The notes beneath the pieces are model-generated. The model made no database searches, was not told the DNA's origin, and worked only from the letters and a program-made list of their open reading frames with translations. Made by a program: the position numbers and the translations under genes. Below are positions 10,950 to 22,869 of a DNA stretch of 64,000 nt, one piece after another; positions within the stretch are counted from its first letter, which is position 1, and each line of letters starts with the position of its first letter. Source of the stretch: Lutjanus erythropterus (lineage: Eukaryota > Chordata > Actinopteri > Lutjaniformes > Lutjanidae); the NCBI GenBank assembly GCA_020091685.1, contig CM034607.1, forward strand, positions 34,503,268-34,567,267. Reading direction: 5' to 3'.

Positions 10950-12150
10950 GCTCCGGGCTGCAGCAGGGGGACAGGGGGGGAGCGTGGCTGCAACATGCCT
11001 GCGCCTCTCCACCGCAGCCCGAGCAGCCGTGCCAGGCAGCGTCTGTCCAGCCCGCAGCGCCATAATCAAACTTTTCTGTACATTTTCACGTCACCTGGAC
11101 GCCAAACATAAATTTGGCATCCTATGCAAATATATGCTGACGTAAAAGATCATGTGGTTTTTGTCGTCGATCCCCCCTATGAGCAACGAGGAGGCTTTTT
11201 TTTCTCCTCTCTACTGTTGTCTTTAGGTTAGCTATGCTACAATCTTTACTGTACCCAGCGCTAGCTATATGCGCCCCGCACCGCACCACTCTGGATATCT
11301 GGGAATAATCAACTTCAGGCTGTCGCACCCTGCGCCCAGAGACCCGCACACAGGTAGGACACACGGGAAACTTCTTCTTTATTTAACTCCTGGACGCAAA
11401 TGTGGACCAAAGTGACCGCAAAAGTGAAGTTATTAAAGCGGCTTGGTTGCAGGCAGACTAGCCTGTCTGTCTGTGCCTGCTGCCCGGGCTGCTGCTGCTG
11501 CTGCTGCTAACCGACCGTCCGTCCGTCCCTCCATCACAGGCTCTCCTCAGAGTGGGAATCACCTCGCAGACCTCCAGCAGCCAAACTAGAATTAAAACAG
11601 TTAGACACCTGGCTGTCAGGAACTTTAACTGCTGTGTGTGTGTGTGTCTGCTCTCGGGTTTTATTTGAGAACCAGACAAGTGAATGTCATCCGGCTGTGG
11701 TGCTTTTTTTTCTGGGAGCCAACTTTTGCCGTCCCCCCTCCACCCCCGGTGAAAGTGCACATAATAAATTTATTAGCCAGCGGAGCTAGCCGCTAGCCAG
11801 TTAGCCCCCGTCTGAGTGAGTGTGAGTGCCCGGTGGAGCTAAGTGCTTTAGCTTTAGCCTTTTCCCCGCACACAGCAGCACAAACGTGGCTGCTGCTGCC
11901 CGTCTCTGGATCTTTCATGTCGGCGTTTGTTTTGGCGTCACTCCGCCGAGCCGAGCACACAATAATCCCGGTGTGTGTGAGTCTGTGACTCGGTGTCGGT
12001 GGAGAGTCGGTGACAGTTTGGTCTGTAGTGTCGGCTCGAGTGTTGTTGTTGCCCGCTGAATGTGAGGTTCAAACGGGGAGAGCGAGCAGACAGCCAGTCT
12101 GGCTGGTTGGGTCATCTGAGGTGAAGCCGCCGTCAGCGGGCTGTACAGAA
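10950..12150 (+). promoter_or_regulatory. CpG-rich block, candidate promoter and first exon
   Basis: GC content and CpG frequency rise sharply against the AT-rich flanks, with many CG dinucleotides at 11240-11360 and 11700-12150. Two plausible + strand splice donors are visible: CACAG|GTAGGA after 11353 and ATCTGAG|GTGAAG after 12120. No long ORF starts here, so any exon would be mainly 5' untranslated. The partner acceptor could be the exon at 62710. The gene is not identifiable. Strand and start site are inferred, and a bidirectional promoter is possible. Confidence 0.5.
11488..11508. repeat. (GCT)7 trinucleotide run
   Basis: Seven GCT units inside the CpG-rich block, followed by CCGTCCGTCCGTCC. 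If transcribed it would lie in the 5' untranslated region or early intron. Confidence 0.9.
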
Positions 12151-14450
12151 ACACACTGGCTGCTGGTTTTTAACTGGTTTACACACAAACCGACCAGTAC
12201 AGAATAACGGATGTTCGATTTTTAACTGGTTTACGTTTTCAGACAAACTGTCTTTAACGTTAGAGTCGCTTTTATGCCTGTTTTGTGTAGATACGGACCG
12301 TTGGTGTACATACTGTAACGTTAGGATTAAAGCCGATTAATTTCATATTAAACTGTTTAATATCGAAACGCGCCGATGGTTTGTCTGTTTTAAAGCTTTA
12401 ATTTCACACAAATAAGTCGATTAAGTTTGTTGAATTGTGTTATTTAACTCGTTTAATGTAAACGAACTGTCGTAGATCTGGTTGCCTGTTTGGTGAACAG
12501 ACGTTGACTTCATGCCAGTTAATGGCAAACTGGTTTCCGACTGGTTTCAGGCTGTCAGTATGTGCAATGTTCTGGTTTTAAACCGACAGTCTGTTCCTTA
12601 TCTAAAGAGTCCAGTTTTTATCTGGCTTATAAAGAAATTAACTGTCCGTTACATTGATGTTAGACTGGTTTTTAACTGGTTTATACAGAAATAAGGTGTC
12701 ACTATGTACACTAATCTGGTTTTTATATAAGAAACAGACCGTCAGTTTCTTTCTTGGTCAGTTAAAACTACACTAACTGTCTGTTACCTTCATGTTAGAG
12801 CGCTTTCTGCAGAAATAAACTGTCCTCATGTACAGTATTCCTGTTGTAAAGTGTTTAAGGCAGAAATAATCTGTCAGTATGTAGAGTATCCTGGTTTTAA
12901 ACTGTTTTATATAAGAAAATTGTTGTCAAACTGGTTTTTAACTTTCTTTTAAATACACTGACTGCCAATTATTCAGATTTTAACTGTTTAAAATGCAGAA
13001 ATAAGCTGCCCCTCTGGACAGCTGTAATGCGTATAAAACAGAAATAATCTGTCAGTATGTGAAATATTCTGGTTTTAAACGGTTTCATATAAGAATCAGA
13101 CTGTCGGTCTGGTTTTTAACTGGTTTATAAAGAAACCGCCTTAATGTTAAACTGGTTTTGAATTGGTTTAAAGAAGATATAAACTGTCCCTGTGTTCGGT
13201 ATTCTGGTTTTAAACTGTTTTATATAAGAAAGTCAGCCTGACTTTTAACTGGTTTACACAGAAATGAACTGTCTGTTACCTTAATGGTTGACTGGTTTTG
13301 AACTGGTTTATGCAGAAATAAGCTGTCACTGTGGACAGTAGACCTGTTGCAAAGTGTTTAAGGCAGAAATATCCTGTCAGGATTCTGGTTTTAAACTGGT
13401 TTGTAAAGAAACTGACTGTTGCCTTGATGTTAGACTGGTTTTCAACTGGTGTGGACCAGCAGATAATATGGTTGCTCTATTTTTTAACTGGTTTATGTAT
13501 TTACATGAACTGTTTTAAACATTAGTCACTTTCATGACTATTTTTTATTTACCACAGGCACAGACTTAAACATTACAGCTGAAACATTCAACAGATCTTT
13601 GGTTAATGATTTTTAACATCTTTAACTGGTTTATATGGAGACAAATTAGTTTGTGATTATGTTATTTAAGTCTCGTAACGTCAAACTGTCAAACAGAGAA
13701 GGACTGGTCACCTGTTTGGTCCACAGATGTTGACTTCATGTCACTGACTGTCAGTTTGTACAATATTCTGATTTTAAACTGTTTTATATATGAACCAGAC
13801 TGTCTGTTTAAGCTTTTAACTGGTTTATTAAGAAACTGACTGTCAGTTTCCCTTATGGTTTTTAACTGGTTAGAGAAAGGACCAGCAGACTGTATGGTTG
13901 GTCAGTTTTTATCTGGTAGATACAGATGTTTGGTGTTCACACTGTAGTTTGGTATTAACCAGTTTAATATTGAAACACATTTTTATAGAAATGAACCAGT
14001 AAATGCCATTTTAGTTATTCCATTTTTAACAGGTTTGTGTGTTTAAATAAGCTATTTTAACATTAAAATGGTCAAAGTTTAGTACAGATACAGATGGTTG
14101 GTGATTATACTGTAATAAATCAGACGCCTGTTTCAATATCAGACTATCGAGCCGATCATTGCAGATACATGATTTATGATTTTTATGTCTTTAACTGGTT
14201 TTGATGGAGACAAATGAGTTGTTATGTTATTTCACTTGTTTAATGTAAACGAACTGTCGTAGATCTGGTTCAGAGAAGAACTGGTTTCCTGTTTGGTGAG
14301 CAGAGGCTGACTTCACACCAGTTAATGGCGCACTGGTTTCCTACTGGTTTTGGGCTGTCAGTATGTGCAGTTTTCTGGTTTCAAATTGTTTTGGTTTTTA
14401 ACTGGTTCACCTTTGTATTAGACTGGTTTGTCTGGAAACCAGTGTGTACG
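12150..14450. repeat. Diverged higher-order repeat of CTGGTTTTTAACTGGTTTA type
   Basis: More than 25 copies of CTGGTTTTAA- or AACTGGTTTA-like phrases occur. At least seven copies of CAGAAATAANCTGTC-like phrases lie between 12687 and 13375. Larger blocks repeat too: the text starting GTAAACGAACTGTCGTAGAT near 12459 returns almost unchanged near 14246 and loosely near 13690. A GCAGAAATAA ... AGTGTTTAAGGCAGAAAT block near 12810 returns near 13313. Base content is T- and G-rich on the + strand. It follows the CpG block and looks like an old minisatellite with nested periodicity. No coding potential is apparent. Confidence 0.8.
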
Positions 14451-15434
14451 TGGGCTGATTTTAATGCATTGCTGATGTAAAGGGTTTGTATGTAAGAAGA
14501 GTTTTACAGAAACCTGTTGTAATAAGGACATACTGGTTCATTTGGTGTGTTGACCCAGATTGTGCATAAGGAGATGTGTGTTTCTGAGCTGGTATATTGT
14601 GTGTGTGTGTAGAGCAGCGTTGACGGTAAACAATATGTATGTTGTTTTTTGCTCATGACCAAACTTTCCCCTCCTCAAAGTTCATCCAGTTCCTTCTCAG
14701 TATGTTCTCCGACCTCATTTTCTACCCAAATCTTGTTACATAAAATCATGAATAATTAGGTGAGCCTCGCAAGCCGGTTCAGGCCATATGCAGCATGATG
14801 TGGCGGCGCACAAAAATCCCGGCGACCTCTGACCCGAGTCGGGAGAACATAACCGACAAAAATCCTTTTGTTTTCATGCTTTCCTCGCTGTCCTCGTGTG
14901 ACTCTGTACAGTTTGATTTAGTTTGAAGGACGTGCAGAGGGGAGATTTCTGTCAGGCTCAGAGGAACAGGTGTGTAAACTGAATTTTGGGCAGGTTTTAC
15001 CCTCCACCACATCCCTGACAGTGTGACTGAAGTGTGTCTTGGCTCTTGGAAAACACTAGAGAGGCTCAGATTTGGCAGCAGCTCCTCCTCTTCCTCTCTT
15101 CCTCCTCTATACTGCCCGGTGACAGCGTTAACATTCACCTCCTCGCAGCCGCTGCGCTGTATGGCTCCTTCTTTTTTTTTTTTTTGAAAGTGTGTCAGAT
15201 TTTTTAATATTATCTCGCTCTCGCCTGTTCTGGTTCATAATCACATTTCCTTTTCCATTGACCGACTTTTTTTGTCTCATATTTTGCCTCTATTGTATCG
15301 CCGCCGTGTCAGGCTTTTTAATCCTATGATATGGATGCAGGGATCAGTCAGTCATGCTGCCAGTCTCCGAATCAGAGCGCGCTCACTCGCCTGCCTGCTC
15401 GCACTCTGGCTGCTATTTATTTGTCACAAACGCC
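14451..15434. other. Unannotated stretch next to CA-rich cluster
   Basis: A 119-codon minus-strand ORF at 14779-15138 contains no motif I recognise and overlaps no clear splice signals. A T-rich run lies near 15170. No gene can be supported. Confidence 0.35.
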
Positions 15435-15460
15435 AACACACATACACACACACACACAAA
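15435..15460. repeat. Imperfect CA microsatellite
   Basis: Short CA run with TA interruptions, first of a cluster of CA-rich patches extending to 16.4 kb. Confidence 0.85.
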
Positions 15461-15665
15461 TACACATCACACTCAAGCTCTCGTGCGCTTTCCCTTCCCC
15501 GCTTGGAGACTTCTACACACACTCTCACATCACACACACGCTCTCGCTTTTCCTCTTCCTGCTCTGACATGCTGCTATTTCTTTGACACACACTCACACA
15601 CATTTCGCCGGTTCCTGGGAAGTGCAGCTGTGATTTGCTGTTGCCACCTGACCTGTCACCCCAAT

Positions 15666-15669
15666 CCAC

Positions 15670-15730
<61 letters not shown>
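15666..15730. repeat. (CA)n microsatellite
   Basis: About 58 bp of CA after CACGCA, then CACTCACACT. Open frames reading HTHTHT across it are artefacts of the repeat. Confidence 0.95.
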
Positions 15731-16244
15731 CAGCAGCCGTAGTAAGCTTTTATTTCACCGTTTAGACTGTTCACATCGTTGGTTTTTATTGCTGAAAATT
15801 GCCGCTCGTTGCATGTTTTTTTTTCATTATTTGTGACGATTGAAATGGACCCCATTCTGGGTTTGTGTTGCCCTCTATGGCATTCAGTCATGAGGGTTTA
15901 TGACAGCTATACGAGCCGGAACAAACACACACACACTCATGCACGCACACACACATAGTCTTTGTTGCTCTGTCAAACTGCTATTTATTTCACACACATG
16001 CAGAAAGCATGCATGACAGCTGCATCTTCCACACATATTAAGACCTTTTTTTTTCTTTCCACTCACTCATTTTTGCTTTTATTTCACACACACACATAGT
16101 GTCAGTGCTTTATGAAATAGTGAGAGGCTGTGTGTGTGGGTGTGTGTTTGGGAAAGAGAGTACGAGCGTGCAGGTTGTGCGTGAGTGAAGTGCCGGTGAA
16201 TTTGTGTGTGTGTGTGGTGAGTCACTGGAGAGCATGGGCTGGTC

Positions 16245-16251
<7 letters not shown>

Positions 16252-16295
<44 letters not shown>
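16252..16295. repeat. (GT)22 microsatellite
   Basis: Pure GT run, facing a CA run 41 bp downstream. Confidence 0.97.
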
Positions 16296-16297
<2 letters not shown>

Positions 16298-16335
16298 ACC
16301 CTGCTTCTCTGCTGGAGCTCTTCATGGGGAAACTC

Positions 16336-16336
<1 letters not shown>

Positions 16337-16373
<37 letters not shown>
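16337..16373. repeat. (CA)18 microsatellite
   Basis: Pure CA run, the reverse complement of the preceding GT run, so the pair can form a hairpin of up to about 36 bp with a 41-bp loop. Confidence 0.97.
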
Positions 16374-16375
<2 letters not shown>

Positions 16376-16985
16376 CTGGCTGTGTTGGATCTGCACGGCG
16401 GCTGTTGGACCAGACCCACCTTCCACGTCGACTCTGAGGGTTTGGGGGCGAAGTTAGTGTGAACATGAACACCAGGGATCCCCATTCGACCAGATTTAAC
16501 TCCTCCAGACATAAAAAGAGCTCTCACTTTACTGTTGGATCAGTTTGATTAATCTGTGCTCTCGCCTCTGGATCTGTCGTCTATCTGAAGGACGTTATGT
16601 AGTTCATGATATCTTTGGAAATCTGCAGAAATAATAAATATGCTTCTGGTTTTCTGGGGTATTTTCTGCCATGCAAACATTCTGCAGTAGAAGCTTTCAG
16701 TACACACCATGAAATCACATTTTTCTAAAGTTATGTGCTAATAATCTCCACCAATATTTGTTCATGCTGTGAAAAGGCTTTGACCCATGCACAGCAATTT
16801 TTAACATCCAAAACATTCATATCTTCCTCTAAACTCTTGGTTATTTGTTTAAAATATAATTGGCTTCAAAATTCTCCAAAATTGCCAGTTTTATCCTATC
16901 AACAACAAACTTCTGGACACACAAACAGTCGCATAGCAGCTTATAACAGCGGATATTAAAACTACATGTTTATATTCTACATCTT
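16374..16985. other. Unannotated stretch, no supported gene
   Basis: Short ORFs continue out of the CA repeats but stop soon. Nothing recognisable follows. Confidence 0.4.
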
Positions 16986-16994
16986 TAAGCATCT

Positions 16995-17085
16995 TTTAAA
17001 TGTGGTGTTCGACCGATAAATCGTTCCTGCTGATACATCAGCTGATATTGGCTTGTTGCAGATATATCATATCTATATATGTTTT
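16995..17085. repeat. Fragment of a GACCGATA-type dispersed repeat
   Basis: TTCGACCGATAAATCG followed by CTGATATTGGC- and ATATATCATA-like text recalls a teleost repeat built around CCGATATATCGG. Short and degraded. Confidence 0.3.
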
Positions 17086-17134
17086 CTAATAATTGACAGG
17101 ACTTTTCAGTACAAACACGAGGTCATTTAGAATA

Positions 17135-17502
17135 AGGCTGCATGATGTGGTAAAGAAGTCATATTGTGATTACTTTGACTGAAATTGTGATGTGCGATAT
17201 GATTAGTGGGAATGATCATTTTTGCATTACAGTTTTCATTTTTACTGAACAAATAAAATAATTAAAACTGTGATTATGTCACACTTGTTGGGGTCTGTAC
17301 CAAAAAAAACATGTTTTCTTTCACCTGGAGAGCAGGATTTTTAGGCTGCGGCATCTCTGCAGCACTACGGCGCTTCATTATAAAGCTGTTTTCTCACACA
17401 TTTTTCCTTTTTCAAAAAATTGCAGTTTTGGTTCTGTGATTTGGATATTGCACTTGGTCATGTAGCAATTTTGATAACATTGCAATTAAATGTGAAGCCC
17501 TA
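17135..17502 (+). mobile_element. Family D MITE, nearly full length
   Basis: Begins AGGCTGCATGATGTGG and ends AATGTGAAGCCCT, an imperfect GGGCTGCA/TGCAGCCC terminal pair. Its core (GGTCTGTACCAAAAAAAACA, CACCTGGAGAGCAGGATTTT, TCTGTGATTTGGATATTGCA) recurs in order at 45552-45878 and reversed at 47285-47612. It has no coding capacity. Confidence 0.7.
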
Positions 17503-17794
17503 ATTTAGCAACGGTGCCTCTGTTACATATTCTGACAGGATTTTATAACAGTTGGATGAAAGTGAGGTTTTTGTAGGTTGAGATCTGGAGATTTTTCATC
17601 TTTATAATGTCCCACTGAGTTTGTGTCCTGGTTACAATTTAAAATAAAAACACCCTGGAGCCCATCTGATATATCATTTATCTGAAATGAAACTTGTTGA
17701 CAGAACCTAATGCAACTTTTTACTTTTTGAAAGTTACACATGCAACATTTTATGTATATTTGATCCTTTTTCTTAATTAAAGTTTAGTCAATTT

Positions 17795-17945
17795 AATTTC
17801 TGTAGCCCCAAATCAAATCAGATTCTCGGGGGAACCCTTCATATAGATCAGGTCTAGACTTCAGTCTATATTTTATTATTTATAGAGACTCAACACCTGT
17901 CGTCAAGAGCAACCATCAAGGTGACAGTGGTGACGACAAACTTTT
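17795..17945. repeat. Fragment of a known-type fish dispersed repeat
   Basis: Contains AATTTCTGTAGCCCCAAATC, then TTTATAGAGACTCAACA and AAGGTGACAGTGGTGACGAC, phrases that I recall as consecutive in an abundant fish repeat. Class uncertain. Confidence 0.4.
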
Positions 17946-18099
17946 TTTTAATCCAAGTTTAATGTATAGATTTTTTTTTAGTTTTTTCAAAATTCAGAGT
18001 TATTAATAATTATTAAATTTCCAGTCAAGTTTGTTTCAGTTAAAGTTTGATGCCATTTTGGACAATCGAGTTTATTGTCATAGTTTATGTATTAGCATA

Positions 18100-18190
18100 T
18101 AAGGCTTGCCCACTTGCCCGAGGCAAGTCAGAAACCATGTTGGGCAAGTACATCCGGCAACTCACTTGCGCTATCTGGCAAGTGGTAAAA
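18100..18190. repeat. Cluster of CTTGCC and GGCAAG motifs
   Basis: Within about 80 bp the text holds GCTTGCCC, ACTTGCCC, GGCAAGTC, GGCAAGTA, CACTTGCG and GGCAAGTG, that is both orientations of one 7-mer. It could form several small hairpins. Origin unknown. Confidence 0.5.
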
Positions 18191-18199
18191 AGGAATTCA

Positions 18200-18390
18200 A
18201 CTCTTGGAATATTTTGATAATCGATTGATCTTTAAGGTATTTTTTCATGTAAAATGTCAGAAAATGCAGTTTTCAGCCTCTCAGATATGGAGATTTACGG
18301 AGAATATCTTTGGGTTTTGGACTGACAAAACAAGATATTTAAAGACGTCACACTGGATGTTTGTCTCTTACCTTTTATAGATGCTGCAGC
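18200..18390 (+). mobile_element. Family C/C' MITE fragment
   Basis: Holds ATTTTGATAATCGATTGATC and then TATCTTTGGGTTTTGGACTG and ACAAAACAAGATATTTAAAG, ending in GATGCTGCAGCCCC. Rearranged relative to a full copy. Confidence 0.45.
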
Positions 18391-19402
18391 CCCAGATTAA
18401 ACATGACAGTTACCTTCAGTCTTTGTTGTTATTTGACCAATCAGCAGTGAGTGATGTGTCTGACCTGCCAATAGCATTTTCAGTTGACACAGAGTCTGTG
18501 CTGATGGTTACCGGGCCGTTATTATGAGCAGTTTGTCGTTTTTCACAACATTCGACAAGTTTTCAACCGGTTTGACAGACACTGAGTCCAGAGAACCTCA
18601 AAGTGGACCGATCACAGAAATGAAAACATCCTTCAGGCACAATACACCAACATCGTTAAACTGTTGACCTCCGCTGGATTATTTATACAGAGAACCGAGA
18701 GTCCACCCTGCTGGAGACCCTGTGAGATTGAAACCAGTCTCTTGACTAAATAAAGAACGTTTCTCTTTGTTCTGCCTGAGAGTACCTGAAGAACGTTTTA
18801 TTTTCTCACCAATTGAAGAAATATGTGGAAGCAGACATAAGAGTGATGAATGAATGAACGTGTGTGTGTAAGTTCATGTACATCAACCTGTACGGCTGCG
18901 TCTCATTCAAGTCTTTTTGTTGGTATTTTTGTGGCCATTTTTCTGTTGGTATTTCTTCTGGCTCCGGCACAGTCAGATGACGTCCTCATTCTTAATCCCG
19001 CCAAAGCTCTGATTGCTTTTTTGGTTGAGGAGACAGCCGTCAATGAGCACAACACCAGACTTTGAATCATTTGAATCACCAAAACAATCTGAGATGTGGT
19101 CAGCGATTCAGAAGACTGGAACCAGGGGAATATGATTTATCACCCAGCACAGAGTTTGATGTGTAAATATGAATCTCTACATACGTTTGTAAATAATCCT
19201 CCAGAGGCCTGTTTTCATCTGCAAGAAATTCTCCTTTTGGTTTACTCGCCTGCACCAGCAGCTCTCGTGTACAGTGGAGCTGAACTGTGTCAGACACCAG
19301 TGTGGTAGAGACGGGCAGTGAAAATACTTTAAAATCGATGAAAATGTATTTAGTCATTTCCCTCTTTTAACATTTGGTTTCCATATTGGCAAATTCAAGG
19401 TT
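18391..19402. other. Unannotated stretch, no supported gene
   Basis: Short ORFs at 18850-19065 and 19096-19308 have no recognisable domain. A GT-rich patch lies near 18860. No repeat edges were found. Confidence 0.35.
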
Positions 19403-19613
19403 GCCCGTTAATCCAGAACCCCAATCGTCTGAAAAATGTCCCACTGGACTGAAAACCTATTTATCCGACAGCCCGTTATCCCAAATATGCCCACTTCTCC
19501 AAAGACTGCAGCTGTGTATATTTGGAACAATGTGCATTTCTTACCAGGAGAAATGGGCTTTCGGTCCACTGGGACATTCTCAGACTGTTGTGGTTTTGGA
19601 ATAATGGGCTGTT
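19403..19613. mobile_element. Palindromic MITE (family F), both arms
   Basis: The left arm (CCGTTAATCCAGAACCCCAA, then TCTGAAAAATGTCCCACTGG) is matched by the reverse complement of the right arm (CTGGGACATTCTCAGACTGT, then GGAATAATGGGCTGTTGG). The arms are about 70-75 bp each around a roughly 65-bp centre. A half copy is at 27786-27890. Confidence 0.6.
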
Positions 19614-19619
19614 GGAACC

Positions 19620-20581
19620 AGGGTAGGGAACTGAAACCCACTGCCAAAATGGCACTGGTTCTGATACAGTTAGTGCCTAACTGACCAAACTGCAACAAAG
19701 GTTTTGGTGCCTCATGCCTGAGCTGTCAATCATCCTCTGGTGTGGACATTAAAGGCAACAGGAGCTTCACGGCTCGATACTGCTAGTTAGCATTATCGCA
19801 GCACTCTCTCTACATGTCTCTGGCAGCAGTTAACGTTAGCCAACTGTTAGCTAGTAGGTACTGTCAACATGGTTAAAATGCTGAGCTAAACGGTCTAATG
19901 TGTGGTTGTGTTTTGCCTGAAAGGATTCCAACACCAGGCGAGACGTCTGACAGTTTCTGTGTAAAGGGGGAAACATCTGGCAACGAATGGGATACACATG
20001 AAAGAGGAGGGGTGTACCGAGCTCGACTGCTTGTGTGACCCCCGTGCTAACCTCATCAAATGGCAGTGAGGGCCGCTGATGACAGCAGCATTCCCTCAGG
20101 TCAACAAATGTAATAATATTTCTGCAAAAGAATCGCAGTTTGAAGTTTGAAGATGAAGTTTGTAAATTCCAAATTTAAATTTATGTTGCTGTTATCTCTG
20201 TTAGGCATGAAGCTTGTCCACAGCTAGTCTCACATACGACTGAACGGATTAGCCTGTTTTTTTTTGTGTGTGCATTCATGACTGTATGCTGAAGGACCTC
20301 TGTGATTCATAGTTATTGAAAAACCTTAAGAAACCTTTTTATTTGTGCCTCCACACCAGCCACAGCCACTACCAGAGTTCTACTGTAAACTGATGAAAGT
20401 AAATATATTATTCAATTTCTAGTGGAAATTTTCCCGAGCAGTTACAAAAAAAAAGCAGCTGTTTAATTTCATTGACCGTCATTTTGTGCTTCTGTTTTAT
20501 AGGCAGTAATCACGGTACCTTTTTTTAAAAAGTATCCTTTTAGTACTGGATATTGGAAAAAAACAAACGATACCCAACCCT
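19620..20581. mobile_element. Candidate non-autonomous DNA transposon of about 960 bp
   Basis: The left edge AGGGTAGGG and right edge CCCAACCCT are near-perfect inverted ends. Inside both ends are ACTGGT- and GGTACC-type phrases that I associate with a fish element beginning AGGGTTGGGTA. The middle holds ordinary-looking sequence including TTAACGTTAGCCAACTGTTA. The right-end family text also appears at 61198. No transposase is seen. Confidence 0.4.
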
Positions 20582-22000
20582 ACTGGGAACAATGGGCGGT
20601 TCCCAGTTCAAGAGCTGCTGATTGAGTCATCCAGTAATCAGAGTGTCTGTATTGGTTATTAAAAATCAGATATTATTCAGTATCATCCATATCTGATGTG
20701 GCTCCTTCTGCATCACTTTCTTCATTTGATTGTTGCTTCTCTTGTATCATTAATCAATATTATCCTGTCTGTGTGTTTGGGAAGTACAACCGGAATCTAA
20801 CCTAATGACAAAATATTGATCTCGATCATATTAGTGTGGAATAAATGTGTACAACAACAGAAATATTAATGATAATGGAGTTTCATGCTGCTTCAAGAGG
20901 CTCCTCCACTCTGCCAGGAATAACTGGGGGAAACACTGAATATACTTGTAATTGTTTGAAATGTTTTGGCAGGAGGAGGCTAAATTTTAGGATATTGAAA
21001 ACTGGCACAAAACAGCAGATTGAGTCCAAAAATATCATCTTCGAAAAACCTGTATTCAAACCAGAAAATAGAGCAGATGATTTACTGTACGTCCTCATGG
21101 CATGCTCCTAAAAATGTAATCTGTGCAGGAATAATATCTTTAAATACAATGACAGGGAAAAATAAAATACATGATGAATGCAAATGAGTTATTTTTGCAG
21201 ATGAGATAAAACAAGCTCCGTCGTGGTTGTGTGCTTGTCAGCTGAGAGCTCTGTAGAGTAATTAATATTAATGTAACATGCAAATAAAACAGTGAGACTT
21301 CACTTCTGTCGTCTGCATGAAGGGAGGTATAGAAAGCTCGTCTTCATCTGGCGCTGCAGGGAGCCGCGTGACGGATAAACAAACCAACAGTCAACATGTC
21401 GTCCGCCACATGATGAAGCGTCTGTCTGGACCAATCACTGACAAATATGTCACCTTGTTTTGGAGCTGCAACTGTGGTTTCCCCTCTGGGCCAATCAGCT
21501 TAACATCGATCTGTAGTTCAGTCCCGCCCACAGCTTCATCAGCGGGGAGAAGCAGCACAGAGGGAGGTCACATGATGTTACAGAGTCAGATGTAATGAAA
21601 GAAAACCAAAAAACAAACATAATTGGACAGATTATAAAATTAAATGTACATATGGGCCCAGTAATACACACCGGCACTTTTACACCCATTTGCTGCAAAT
21701 AAATACCACTGAAATTATGAGAATTTATATTATTCAAATTAAATTGAACAAATAACAACTTAAGTTATTAAGAATTAGGATTTTCAGATATTATAATCAG
21801 TGATCAGGAAGATACACCTCTTTGTTTCATCAGGGTTTAACTGTCCTAATGAATATTTTAATCTGTGTTTTTCTTAGAGGTCAACTTTGAAGAACTTCAT
21901 TTGCATTTCATTTGTATCTAAAAAAGCAGATCAATTTACTGTAGCTGCCGTGTGTTGAGTAGCGTCACTGTAGAGATATTTAAAATAATCACTACATGTT
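20582..22000. other. Unannotated stretch, no supported gene
   Basis: The 88- and 92-codon ORFs at 20845-21111 and 21317-21595 show no known motif and overlap opposite-strand ORFs. CCAAT-like CCAATC occurs at 21433 and 21490. Nothing else is supported. Confidence 0.35.
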
Positions 22001-22365
22001 GGGCTGCAGCTAAAAACTATTTTCATTATCAGTTGTTCTGCTGATTATTTTCTCACTTAATTAAATTTATAATTTGGTCAAAATATCTACAGTGACAATT
22101 TCAAAGAGCCCAGGGTCCCATCAACTGTCCACATCCCAACTATATTTTCACATAATGTAAAGAAAAGCAGCAAACAGAGAAGAGAGAAATTTTTCTTGCA
22201 AAAAGAATAGTTTCAGATTAAGTCCAAAAATGTCCTCAAATGTCTTTTTTTTTGTCCACAGCCAAAGAATCAGAGAATTTGGCAAAAAAAAAGCTCAAAC
22301 CGATTAATTGATTATTAAAATAGTTGGCAATTAATTTAATAATCTATTAATCACTGCAGCTTTAG
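22001..22365 (-). mobile_element. Family C MITE, full-length but diverged
   Basis: Runs from GGGCTGCAGCTAAAAACTAT to CACTGCAGCTTTAG. Includes AAATGTCCTCAAATGTC, TTTGTCCACAGCCAAAGAAT and an arm with ACCGATTAATTGATTATT. A stretch around 22075-22200 does not match the other copies and is probably an insertion. Confidence 0.65.
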
Positions 22366-22869
22366 TTGTGACGGTGCTCAACTCCAGACTTAAAAAGAAA
22401 TTTTTAAAAATAGTGCTGGACTCTTCTGGATGGAGAAAATTATCACCTGAATTTCCTTCCTAAAATATGCAGGCCCCACTCTCTGTGAAAGTGTGTCATT
22501 TTGTCATTTTGACATAATTTACTGAATGTCCTTTAAAGAAAAAAACAAAAAAACCCAACAACAACCTAGAAGCTGAATTTGTGTCTGTTTTATGCCATCA
22601 ATCATCTGGTGAAAGTAGGTGTCACTTCTTTCAGATATCTCATATTTGGAGCGAAACACTTCAAAAACAGATGCTGTGTTTGTTATCGCTGCGTATATTA
22701 TTTAGATTTTTTTTTCTCCCTTAAATCTCCAAGAAGTCATTTTTATTCATGAAGAGAGAAAGGAATGCTTATTTTCTCATTAAAGTCTGCAGTGTGTGTT
22801 TCTCAATTACTCAACACATGAGTGACCAGCAGCACTGATGGGCTCATCAGACAAAAAAATGTCTTAGAT
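22366..22869. other. Unannotated stretch, nothing recognised
   Basis: AT-rich, with A-runs and T-runs. No repeat terminus, ORF or motif cluster. Confidence 0.4.

Noticed and set aside
14779-15138. 119-codon minus-strand ORF near the CA cluster
   Set aside because: Acidic run EEEEE comes from a CTCCTCCTCTTCCTC tract. No domain or splice support.
15354-16472. Long ORFs with HTHTHT or VCVCVC repeats
   Set aside because: They are translation artefacts of CA/GT microsatellites.
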